Assembly: GCA_039908535.1 (NCBI GenBank) | Contig: JAMOAW010000112.1 | Coordinates: forward strand, 1-5,740 | Reading direction: 5' to 3' | From: JAMOAW01 sp039908535 | GTDB lineage: Bacteria > Pseudomonadota > Magnetococcia > Magnetococcales > JADFZT01 | DNA: 5,740 nt | In this document: positions 1 to 4,787 of the stretch, one piece after another | How positions within the stretch are numbered: the stretch's first letter is position 1 | Layout of the letters: each line of letters starts with the position of its first letter | Made by a program: the position numbers and the translations under genes | The notes under the pieces: generated by a model | The model's database searches: none | The model's input: only the letters and a program-made list of their open reading frames with translations | Told to the model about the DNA's origin: nothing

Positions 1-112
1 CCATCATGCACATAGAAAGACCTCGCAATACTTGGTCTGGAGTCTGACCGGTTGACGCTACCGCCTCTTCACACAGCTCTTTTAGTTGGTCAATCTCCAA
101 AAGTTTGAACAT
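1..112 (-). CDS. N-terminal fragment of an unrecognised protein (runs off left edge)
   Basis: The complement of this stretch is open from an ATG at 112 to the window edge (37 codons); the other five frames are closed. An in-frame TGA lies three codons upstream of the ATG, so this is the first possible ATG. The visible peptide begins MFKLLEIDQLKELCEEAVAS and continues with TGQTPDQVLRG. It looks like two amphipathic helices with a TP helix cap, with no signal peptide or membrane segment. Base composition is balanced, while the flank just upstream is very AT-rich, which supports real coding. No strong ribosome binding site is seen. The family is not recognised. The gene is divergent from cheW, so a chemotaxis link is possible but unproven. 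Confidence 0.4.
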   Translation of the reverse strand, partial: MFKLLEIDQLKELCEEAVASTGQTPDQVLRGLSMCMM

Positions 113-185
113 CGAGATTCAATAAATTGGATTTTTTTTTTTTTTTTCTGAATTCTTTTTAAAAACAATATATTTAATCGTAATG

Positions 186-217
186 TACCAAAAAAAGACA
201 GATTAAGATTTTTGGTA
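186..217. repeat. 9-bp inverted repeat in divergent promoter region
   Basis: TACCAAAAA (186-194) is matched perfectly by its complement TTTTTGGTA (209-217) across 14 bases. It could be a protein-binding palindrome or a weak hairpin. Since both arms are A/T-rich in an AT-rich region, chance is a real alternative. Confidence 0.35.
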
Positions 218-353
218 GCAGAAAAGTCACCTAACTTTCCCCCCTTTTTATAAGCCATAAAGTTATTATATTCTTGTATTTGTTTAGATCCCGTTATTTT
301 CGTATATGTTGGGTATAACGATCATGAAGGGGGACGTACATGGAGCAATTACT

Positions 354-383
354 TTGACTTTTGGGTTAAGGTTTGATTATGAT
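354..383 (+). promoter_or_regulatory. Putative sigma-70 promoter of cheW
   Basis: TTGACT (354-359) resembles a -35 box and TATGAT (378-383) a -10 box, with an 18-base spacer. Transcription would start near 390, giving a leader of about 40 bases that contains the GAGG ribosome binding site at 414-417, ten bases before the cheW ATG. Each box differs from consensus by one base. No sigma-28 or sigma-54 type motif was found nearby. This is a pattern match only. Confidence 0.45.
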
Positions 384-427
384 TGATTTGGTTAATTCCT
401 ATATTGTAATTTTGAGGATATAGAATC

Positions 428-931
428 ATGAGCGTAGCAGGGATTACAGAACCGACACAATTTTTGACTTTTTATTTAGCCACTGAATTATTTGCAGTGG
501 ACATTGCTAAGGTACGGGAGGTTTTAGAATTTGCGAAGGTAACCAAGGTTCCGCGCACGCCTGAGTATATGTTGGGAGTGATTAATTTGCGTGGCAGTGT
601 GGTTCCTGTTGTGGATATGCGGGCCAAGTTTCATTTATCTATGCAGGCGCGTACGGTAGACACCTGTATTATTATTATTGAAGTTTCGGATGAAGATGGA
701 GAGCGGATGATCATCGGGGCGATGGCTGATTCTGTTCGTGAGGTTTTTGAGTTTTCTCCTGATCAAATAGATCCGCCACCCAAGATTGGGGTGAGTTTGC
801 GGACCGATTTTATTCAAGGGATGGGAAAGTTTAAGGATCAATTTATCATTATTTTAGACACCGACAAAGTTTTTTCTGCCGAAGATTTGGCTGCAGACAT
901 GCTAAAAGAGTCCAAACAGTTTGACAGATGA
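428..931 (+). CDS. cheW: CheW chemotaxis adaptor protein
   Basis: CheW is a small cytoplasmic scaffold that couples chemoreceptors to the histidine kinase CheA in signalling arrays. The 167-residue protein is one CheW-like (SH3-type double beta-barrel) domain of usual length. After a short polar N-terminus come FLTFYLATELFAVDI (12-26), VREVLEF (29-35), the hallmark NLRG at 53-56 followed by VVPVVDMR (58-65), then IIGAMADSVREV (95-106) and a final beta strand FIIILD (139-144). No receiver or kinase domain is attached, so it is CheW rather than CheV or CheA. The ATG at 428 is preceded by GAGG at 414-417. The gene stands alone here, with its own promoter-like boxes and a hairpin right after the stop, so it looks monocistronic. 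Its array partners are not in the window; several CheW paralogues may exist in the genome. Confidence 0.95.
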   Translation: MSVAGITEPTQFLTFYLATELFAVDIAKVREVLEFAKVTKVPRTPEYMLGVINLRGSVVPVVDMRAKFHLSMQARTVDTCIIIIEVSDEDGERMIIGAMADSVREVFEFSPDQIDPPPKIGVSLRTDFIQGMGKFKDQFIIILDTDKVFSAEDLAADMLKESKQFDR

Positions 932-989
932 AAACGACACACACAAAACACTGGGGAGTTTTTTTTCCGGTGTTTTGTGTGTGTCGTTT
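932..989 (+). terminator. Long hairpin terminator directly after cheW
   Basis: A 23-base arm (932-954) pairs with 967-989 across a 12-base loop (955-966); the only imperfection is one G-U pair. The stem begins one base after the cheW TGA. It is followed by a loose T-rich stretch (987-999), not a clean U run. It probably ends cheW transcription and may protect the 3' end of the mRNA. On the minus strand the A-rich flank becomes a weak T run. Confidence 0.75.
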
Positions 990-1127
990 CTTCATCTTTA
1001 TCGTTCATTCATCCTGCTGATCCTGTTTCGTAGCATTTTAATAGATCCTTGTTATGCATTTAATGTGTTGATTATAGTCGAAAAATAAAAAAAATGGTTT
1101 GATATTAAAAAAAAGTGAATCAACACC

Positions 1128-1156
1128 TTGACGTTTTAGTTATTTATAGGTAAAAA
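1128..1156 (+). promoter_or_regulatory. Putative promoter of the tRNA pair
   Basis: TTGACG (1128-1133) is a good -35 match. TAAAAA (1151-1156), 17 bases further on, is a weak -10 match (4 of 6). The predicted start near 1163 would leave a short leader before the first tRNA at 1172. The region just upstream is A-rich, as in strong stable-RNA promoters. Support is by position and one good box only. Confidence 0.35.
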
Positions 1157-1171
1157 GGTGAAGTTTTGTTT

Positions 1172-1248
<77 letters not shown>

Positions 1249-1322
1249 TCCCCGAACAGTCGGATATATACCTCAGACGGCAAATCTTTTTTATGGATGG
1301 TAGTTTCTAGAATAAAAAATTA

Positions 1323-1398
1323 GGGGGTGTAGCTCAGTTGGGAGAGCGCCTGCTTTGCAAGCAGGAGGTCAACGGTTCGATCCCGTTCATCTCCACCA
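1323..1398 (+). tRNA. trnA: tRNA-Ala (anticodon UGC)
   Basis: The 76 bases form a full cloverleaf with acceptor arms GGGGGTG (1323-1329) and CATCTCC (1388-1394), including two G-U pairs. The D-arm contains TAGCTCAGTTGGGAGAGC. The anticodon stem is CCTGC/GCAGG around TTTGCAA, with TGC at 1356-1358. The T-arm contains GGTTCGATCCC, and CCA is encoded at 1396-1398. It follows tRNA-Ile by 74 bases and is probably cotranscribed with it. The Ile-Ala order is the one usually found in the 16S-23S rRNA spacer, but no rRNA sequence is seen here. Confidence 0.97.
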
Positions 1399-1423
1399 AT
1401 AAAATTTGTCATGAAATTGTCCC

Positions 1424-1456
1424 AAAAAAAGCCGCCTACCAAGGTGGCTTTTTTTT
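1424..1456 (+). terminator. Intrinsic terminator after the tRNA pair
   Basis: AGCCGCCT (1430-1437) pairs with AGGTGGCT (1442-1449) around the loop ACCA, with one G-U pair, followed by eight T (1449-1456). A run of A before the stem (1424-1430) can pair with the T run, so it could act in both directions. It lies about 25 bases after the tRNA-Ala CCA end and marks the end of the tRNA transcript. Confidence 0.9.
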
Positions 1457-1458
1457 GT

Positions 1459-1845
1459 CCAAAAAAGTCTAATATATTCAATAGTTAGCTCAGGTAGTTT
1501 GCAAATGCACTTGGTCTAAAACAGACCCCGCGAACAGTGATTATCTAGTTGAATGTAAAAGAATTTTGCTGTTTTTCGGCTTCAGGCCAATTCCGACAAT
1601 GTACTTGCTTCCAGAGAGAGAAAAAAAGGTATCGAACCGTGGTCCTGTTCGGCATGTTGAAAGGTTTTTTCCTTTGCAGAAGGCAACTTGCATGTCTTGC
1701 TAACCGGAATGGCCCCCCTTGGACACCTGTCGCGTCAGGTTTGCGTTTTTTGGTGTGGGTGGTATCATTGGTCGTGGTCCTGGAATTTGGCTTGGGGACG
1801 GAATTGGCTGGGTGGCTTTTTTGTTTGGACTGAGCGGTTTGGCGG
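1459..1845. other. Stretch without a supported gene
   Basis: No convincing coding region or RNA was found. A small hairpin GGTCT-AAAAC-AGACC lies at 1513-1527. A D-arm-like word, TAGCTCAGGTAG, lies near 1486-1497, but no acceptor stem or T-arm accompanies it. Overlapping open frames exist on both strands. One (1719-1901, plus) reads a glycine-rich peptide containing GVGGIIGRGPGIWLGDGIGW, but it has no clear ribosome binding site and no recognised family. The region may be decayed mobile DNA continuous with the transposase-like fragment that follows. Confidence 0.5.
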
Positions 1846-1998
1846 ATGGAGCTGAATGGTGGCGCAGCGGAAGAAATCAGGAAGCTTGCAGGATATCTTG
1901 AAAAAAATCGGGGACACATTCATTATGAAACCGACTGTGAGGATTATCCAGTGGTAACGAATTCGCCATTATCAGGAAGCCTTGAGGTTAGGCATTGA
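1846..1998 (+). pseudogene. Possible transposase C-terminal remnant
   Basis: A 50-codon frame from an ATG at 1846 contains EEIRKLAGYLEKNRGHIHYE (residues 9-28) and then DYP (33-35). From memory this resembles the C-terminal part of some bacterial transposases, where IRKL, YLEKN, R and I.Y are followed by a YPIGSG and IES-type motif. Here the motif after YP is destroyed: the frame continues as VVTNSPLSG, while the next frame reads SGNEFAI, as expected after a small indel. No N-terminal catalytic region could be recovered upstream. The frame ends 19 bases before the HU start codon. It is best read as inactive debris. The family match needs a database search, and a chance resemblance is possible. 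Confidence 0.35.
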
Positions 1999-2017
1999 GC
2001 AATTGGAAGAGAGAAAA

Positions 2018-2614
2018 ATGGTCAAGGCTGAAGTAATCCAAGAATTGGCACTCCAAAAAGGCCTATCCATCAAAGACGCTGGAACGGTTGTTGATACCGT
2101 TCTGAAAGGAATCGCCGCTTCCTTGGCAAAGGGAGAGCTGGTGGAGATTCGGGGGTTTGGATGTTTTGACATTAGAAAACGGGATGCCTGGACTGGTCGT
2201 AACCCAAAAACTGGTGAGCTTGTTCAGGTTCCGGCGAAGCGGACTGCTTTTTTTAAGGCTGGGAAAGAGTTGCGGGAGCGGGTGGATAGTAGGTACCCCA
2301 TGGAGCAGAGACTCAAGCACCTTTATTGGGAAGAGAGAAGCATTAATTTTTACAGAGAGCATGATGGCGGAATCGGTAACGGGGTTTGTTTATTGGTAGC
2401 CATTCCCGATTCCCGATGTGGAAACCACCAACTGGAGAGCCGTGTGCGGGAGAACCGCATGCACGGTTCGAAGGGCTGGGAGGTAACACTTCCCGTTCCC
2501 TATTTCGCACTCCTAAAAAATGATATTTTTGTGATTAGCTCTACTGTTACTGTTTTTCCGATTGTCACTGTTTTCGCGATTACAAATTTTTGTAGGGACT
2601 CTTTAAATGGCTAA
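2018..2614 (+). CDS. HU-family DNA-binding protein with anomalous C-terminal extension
   Basis: HU/IHF proteins are dimeric nucleoid proteins that bend DNA. Residues 1-90 are a complete HU fold: N-terminal helices (VIQELALQKGLSIKDAGTVV), the GFGCF turn at 46-50, the DNA-binding arm with RKRDAWTGRNPKTGE (53-67) including the intercalating proline of RNP at 63, and the C-terminal VPAKRTAFFKAGKELRERV (71-89). The ATG at 2018 follows GGAAGAGAG (2005-2013) and matches the usual HU N-terminus; the frame extends upstream only through non-ATG starts. Normal HU is about 90-95 residues, but this frame runs to 199. The tail crosses group II intron domains V and VI, so residues after about 91 are probably not functional protein. 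Tandem TAG codons lie one frame off at 2287-2292, where the stop would be expected. The frame overlaps the start of the restriction gene by 8 bases. HU versus IHF-type cannot be decided. Confidence 0.85.
   Translation: MVKAEVIQELALQKGLSIKDAGTVVDTVLKGIAASLAKGELVEIRGFGCFDIRKRDAWTGRNPKTGELVQVPAKRTAFFKAGKELRERVDSRYPMEQRLKHLYWEERSINFYREHDGGIGNGVCLLVAIPDSRCGNHQLESRVRENRMHGSKGWEVTLPVPYFALLKNDIFVISSTVTVFPIVTVFAITNFCRDSLNG
2295..2399 (+). pseudogene. Possible frameshifted helix-turn-helix fragment
   Basis: Directly after the HU core the frame reads PMEQRLKHLYWEERSINFY (from 2297). A second frame shifted by one or two bases ends with AESVTGFVYW before a stop at 2397-2399. Joined, the two pieces resemble a small homeodomain-like HTH of the form LYWEE-SI-EIA-LGVS-TVYYW found in various recombination and homing proteins. 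It would need at least one indel to be intact. This is a pattern impression from a very short stretch. Confidence 0.22.
2437..2503 (+). mobile_element. Group II intron 3' remnant (domains V and VI)
   Basis: Positions 2437-2469 fold as domain V, the catalytic hairpin of group II self-splicing introns. The lower helix GAGCCGTG/CACGGTTC (2437-2444 with 2462-2469) carries the AGC triad at 2438-2440. The upper helix is TGCGG/CCGCA (2445-2449 with 2455-2459) with a GAGAA loop, and there is a two-base bulge, TG, at 2460-2461. The linker GAA leads to a domain VI-like hairpin (2473-2500) and an end TAT, fitting the AY rule for the 3' splice site at 2503. No reverse transcriptase frame, 5' GTGYG end or domain I is recognisable, so only the tail remains. 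Domain VI shows no adenosine on its 3' strand at the usual branch position, suggesting decay. It lies in sense orientation within the HU reading frame. Confidence 0.85.
2546..2581 (+). repeat. Two-copy 18-base direct repeat upstream of restriction gene
   Basis: GTTACTGTTTTTCCGATT (2546-2563) is followed without a gap by GTCACTGTTTTCGCGATT (2564-2581); 15 of 18 bases agree. The repeat ends 25 bases before the ATG of the restriction gene. It could be a regulator-binding site (18 bases is near two helical turns). A chance duplication or a relic of the flanking insertions is also possible. Confidence 0.55.
2594..2597 (+). promoter_or_regulatory. Ribosome binding site of the restriction gene
   Basis: AGGG, extended to AGGGA, lies nine bases before the ATG at 2607. 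It fixes that start and shows that the gene can be translated on its own although the HU frame overlaps it. No convincing sigma-70 promoter was found between the intron tail and this site. Confidence 0.65.
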
Positions 2615-4235
2615 ATATTATAAAGAAATTAGACATGACGGTCTACAAATTTCTCGAACTATTCGCGGCACTGATTATTTCATTGTTATGCAAAAAGTCA
2701 GAGATCAACAATACAAATGGGAAATGCAATGGGAAAAAAAAATGATATCTGAAGCTAATCGCTATGAGCGAGAGATGATTAAAAATTCAAAAGAGGAAAA
2801 CAAAAAATTGGCAGAGAAGCAAACAATTATAGCCCAAAAAAATCTTGAAAATATCGAAAATATTTTGATTAATTCTTTGAAAATTAATTTCACTATAAAC
2901 TGGAACACCTTGAAAGATAAAACATCTTTTCCAGAAAAACCACCGACCGACCCTGATAATTTTTTAAAAACAAAACCGGAACGATATGTCGAAATATTCC
3001 TGCCAGATAGACCAAATTTTATAGAAAAAATTTTCCCGATTCTTTATAAAATAAGGGTAAATAAAAATAAAAAAAATTTTCAAAAAAAAGTCATTGAAAA
3101 TGAAAAAATTTTTCAGAAAAATATAAAAATATGGGAAGAGGAAAGAGAATGGTGCAGTAGGAAGGATTTTTTCATAAAACAACAACAAGATAACAATAAG
3201 TTAATAGATAATAAAAAGGCAGATTATGAAGCTAAAAATCCAAATGCCATTTTTGATTATTTTGAAATGGTTTTATCAAGTTATCAATATTTAGAATTAT
3301 TTCAAAAGGATTTTGAATTGGAATACAGGGCGGATAGTAAAATTATGATTATTGAATATTCGTTACCCACAATCGAATCTCTTCCTACGCTAAAAAATGT
3401 TACATATATTTCGACAACAGATAAATTTAAAAATACATATCTAACCGAATCTCAACAAAAAAATCGTTATGACAAACTGTTGTATGAAATTTGTTTAATA
3501 ACAATCTATAAAATTTTTCAATCTGATTTAAATAATAATGTAGACGCAGTTTCTTTTAACGGTTGGGTGAAAAGTATTGACAAAAGTACCGGACAAGATA
3601 TAACGATTTGCATTCTTTCCTTGCAAACATCAAAAATAGAATTTAATGAAATAAATTTAGCTCAAGTTGATCCAAAAGCATGTTTTAGAAAATTAAAAGG
3701 GGTTGGAAGTAGTCAACTTCACAGTTTGTCTGCCATTCAACCCATTCTTCAAATCGAACGAGAAGATCAACGCTTTGTAGATCAAGAAAAAATTGTCGCT
3801 GACATTGACGAATCAGTCAACCTTGCTTCCATGGATTGGGAAGATTTTGAACATTTAGTACGAGAAATTTTTGAACAAGAGTTTAGCATCAATGGTGGTG
3901 AGGTGAAAATTACTAGAGCAAGTCGGGATGGTGGAGTTGATGCCATCGCATTTGATCCAGATCCTATTCGAGGTGGAAAAATCGTCATTCAGGCCAAAAG
4001 ATACACTAACGTTGTTGGTGTTTCTGCTGTGCGCGATTTATATGGAACAGTTCTTAACGAAGGTGCAACAAAGGGTATATTAGTTACCACATCAAATTAT
4101 GGTCCAGATTCTTATGAATTTGCTAAAGGCAAACCTCTAACTTTACTTTCTGGTTCTAATCTCCTTCATTTACTTCAAAAACACGGACATAGAGCAAAAA
4201 TTGATATTAATGAAGCAAAGAAAAAAAATATTTAA
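2607..4235 (+). CDS. Mrr-type (type IV) restriction endonuclease
   Basis: Proteins with this catalytic domain cut DNA, typically foreign DNA carrying modified bases; the real target here is unknown. The 542-residue protein has three parts. Residues 1-95 are helical and Lys/Glu-rich, probably a coiled coil, followed by WNTLKDKTSFPEKPP (99-113). Residues about 245-385 are a conserved region (EYSLPTIESLP, VSFNGWV, TGQDITICILSLQ, DPKACFRKLKGV) seen in other long Mrr-like proteins. Residues 409-530 are the PD-(D/E)xK nuclease domain: MDWEDFEHLV with E415, SRDGGVD with D445, QAKRY with Q462 and K464, then GILVTTS. All expected catalytic residues are present. The first two thirds are rich in AAA, AAT and ATT codons, unlike the HU and recombinase genes; the nuclease part is less extreme. 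No methylase partner is visible, as expected for type IV. The ATG has a good AGGGA site. Confidence 0.88.
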   Translation: MAKYYKEIRHDGLQISRTIRGTDYFIVMQKVRDQQYKWEMQWEKKMISEANRYEREMIKNSKEENKKLAEKQTIIAQKNLENIENILINSLKINFTINWNTLKDKTSFPEKPPTDPDNFLKTKPERYVEIFLPDRPNFIEKIFPILYKIRVNKNKKNFQKKVIENEKIFQKNIKIWEEEREWCSRKDFFIKQQQDNNKLIDNKKADYEAKNPNAIFDYFEMVLSSYQYLELFQKDFELEYRADSKIMIIEYSLPTIESLPTLKNVTYISTTDKFKNTYLTESQQKNRYDKLLYEICLITIYKIFQSDLNNNVDAVSFNGWVKSIDKSTGQDITICILSLQTSKIEFNEINLAQVDPKACFRKLKGVGSSQLHSLSAIQPILQIEREDQRFVDQEKIVADIDESVNLASMDWEDFEHLVREIFEQEFSINGGEVKITRASRDGGVDAIAFDPDPIRGGKIVIQAKRYTNVVGVSAVRDLYGTVLNEGATKGILVTTSNYGPDSYEFAKGKPLTLLSGSNLLHLLQKHGHRAKIDINEAKKKNI

Positions 4236-4382
4236 AGATAAAGGGTGTCCATACCGAAAACCTCATCCGTCTCATTCACGGATATGTTTCCAGCATTTTT
4301 GGAGATGGAAAATTGAATTATTAGAAATTCTGAAAGAGAATCCAGTGACACTCCCAGCTGGTTTTAGGGTGCTAAAAAAGTA
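4236..4382. other. Convergent intergenic gap with a short gene-like relic
   Basis: Between the two converging gene sets the plus strand reads HTENLIRLIHGYVSSIFGDG from 4250 and stops near 4318. It has no start codon or ribosome binding site of its own and looks like the tail of a broken gene, though it may be chance. A 6-bp inverted repeat, ATCCGT/ACGGAT (4265-4283), and a weak GGGTG/CACCC hairpin (4367-4388) overlapping the stop of the HTH gene are the only structures. No clean terminator or attachment site was found. Confidence 0.4.
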
Positions 4383-4787
4383 TCACCCCACCTCCCCAAT
4401 CCCCCATAATTCCCTCTGCTCACTCCAAAGCATCGGAAACGATTTGCGCAGTTCCTTCCAATTCATGCTGTCCGGTTGTTGTCCATTTAAAATGAGTTCA
4501 ATGATATCCGGTGCCAAAAGCGTCAATCGCAGAATTTTGGCCATGTAGGATGCGTCGATTTTTTTGTACTCTGCAAGTTCTCGGACGGATGCAAATTTAT
4601 TTTCTTCCAGAAGTTTCAACCATTGATGCGCTCGGACGACCAGTTTGGCCAGACTCTCTTCCCGGGGCTGAACCAGGGTCATCCTCCCTTCTGGCGCGAT
4701 GATCAATGTGCGGCCACCGCGTTTGCGCATCTGCAAGGGGATGCTGACGATGATGGTGTTGCCGTCTTTGCTCAATTCCGCTTTCAT
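4383..4787 (-). CDS. Small HTH protein coupled to the serine recombinase
   Basis: This 134-residue protein has a basic N-terminal segment with RKRGGR at 21-26 and a helix-turn-helix-like stretch at 67-100 (SVRELAEYKKIDASYMAKIL, then RLTLLAPDI), resembling the HTH of ParB/KorB-type proteins. It ends with LNGQQP and a Trp-rich tail. Similar small proteins are known directly downstream of large serine recombinases in proteobacterial mobile elements; their role is not established, and DNA binding or control of recombination is a guess. The ATG at 4787 overlaps the recombinase TGA (ATGA) and follows GGAG inside the end of that gene. It is preferred over a start at 4811, which lies within the recombinase frame and has no advantage. 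Cotranslation with the recombinase is expected. Confidence 0.8.
   Translation of the reverse strand: MKAELSKDGNTIIVSIPLQMRKRGGRTLIIAPEGRMTLVQPREESLAKLVVRAHQWLKLLEENKFASVRELAEYKKIDASYMAKILRLTLLAPDIIELILNGQQPDSMNWKELRKSFPMLWSEQRELWGIGEVG

Larger units (their letters stand above)
113..427. other. AT-rich divergent intergenic region
   Basis: No gene is supported here. The region holds a run of 16 T at 132-147, a 9-bp inverted repeat (TACCAAAAA at 186-194 and TTTTTGGTA at 209-217, 14-base loop) and the probable cheW promoter. Tiny frames exist, for example a 5-codon one after AAGGGGGA at 340-357, but nothing supports them as genes. Because the flanking genes diverge, the region should carry promoters for both. 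Read on the minus strand, the T run becomes an A tract just upstream of the left gene. Confidence 0.6.

Noticed and set aside
340..357. Five-codon leader-like frame (MEQLL) after AAGGGGGA
   Set aside because: The ribosome binding site is good, but the frame lies upstream of the predicted transcription start of cheW and has no attenuator structure after it.
1486..1545. Degenerate tRNA suggested by TAGCTCAGGTAG and a GGTCT/AGACC hairpin
   Set aside because: No acceptor stem, T-arm or CCA end can be paired; the D-arm-like word alone is too common.
1545..1919. 124-codon minus-strand open frame
   Set aside because: Rich in Ser, Pro, Arg and Lys with no recognisable domain or ribosome binding site; it overlaps plus-strand frames of the decayed region and looks like a chance frame.
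2516..2530. AAAAAT-GAT-ATTTTT as a terminator between HU and the restriction gene
   Set aside because: The stem is only A-T pairs with a three-base loop, too weak to stop transcription.
4201..4548. 115-codon plus-strand frame overlapping the end of the restriction gene
   Set aside because: It runs from the restriction gene into the antisense of the HTH gene and has no domain or ribosome binding site.
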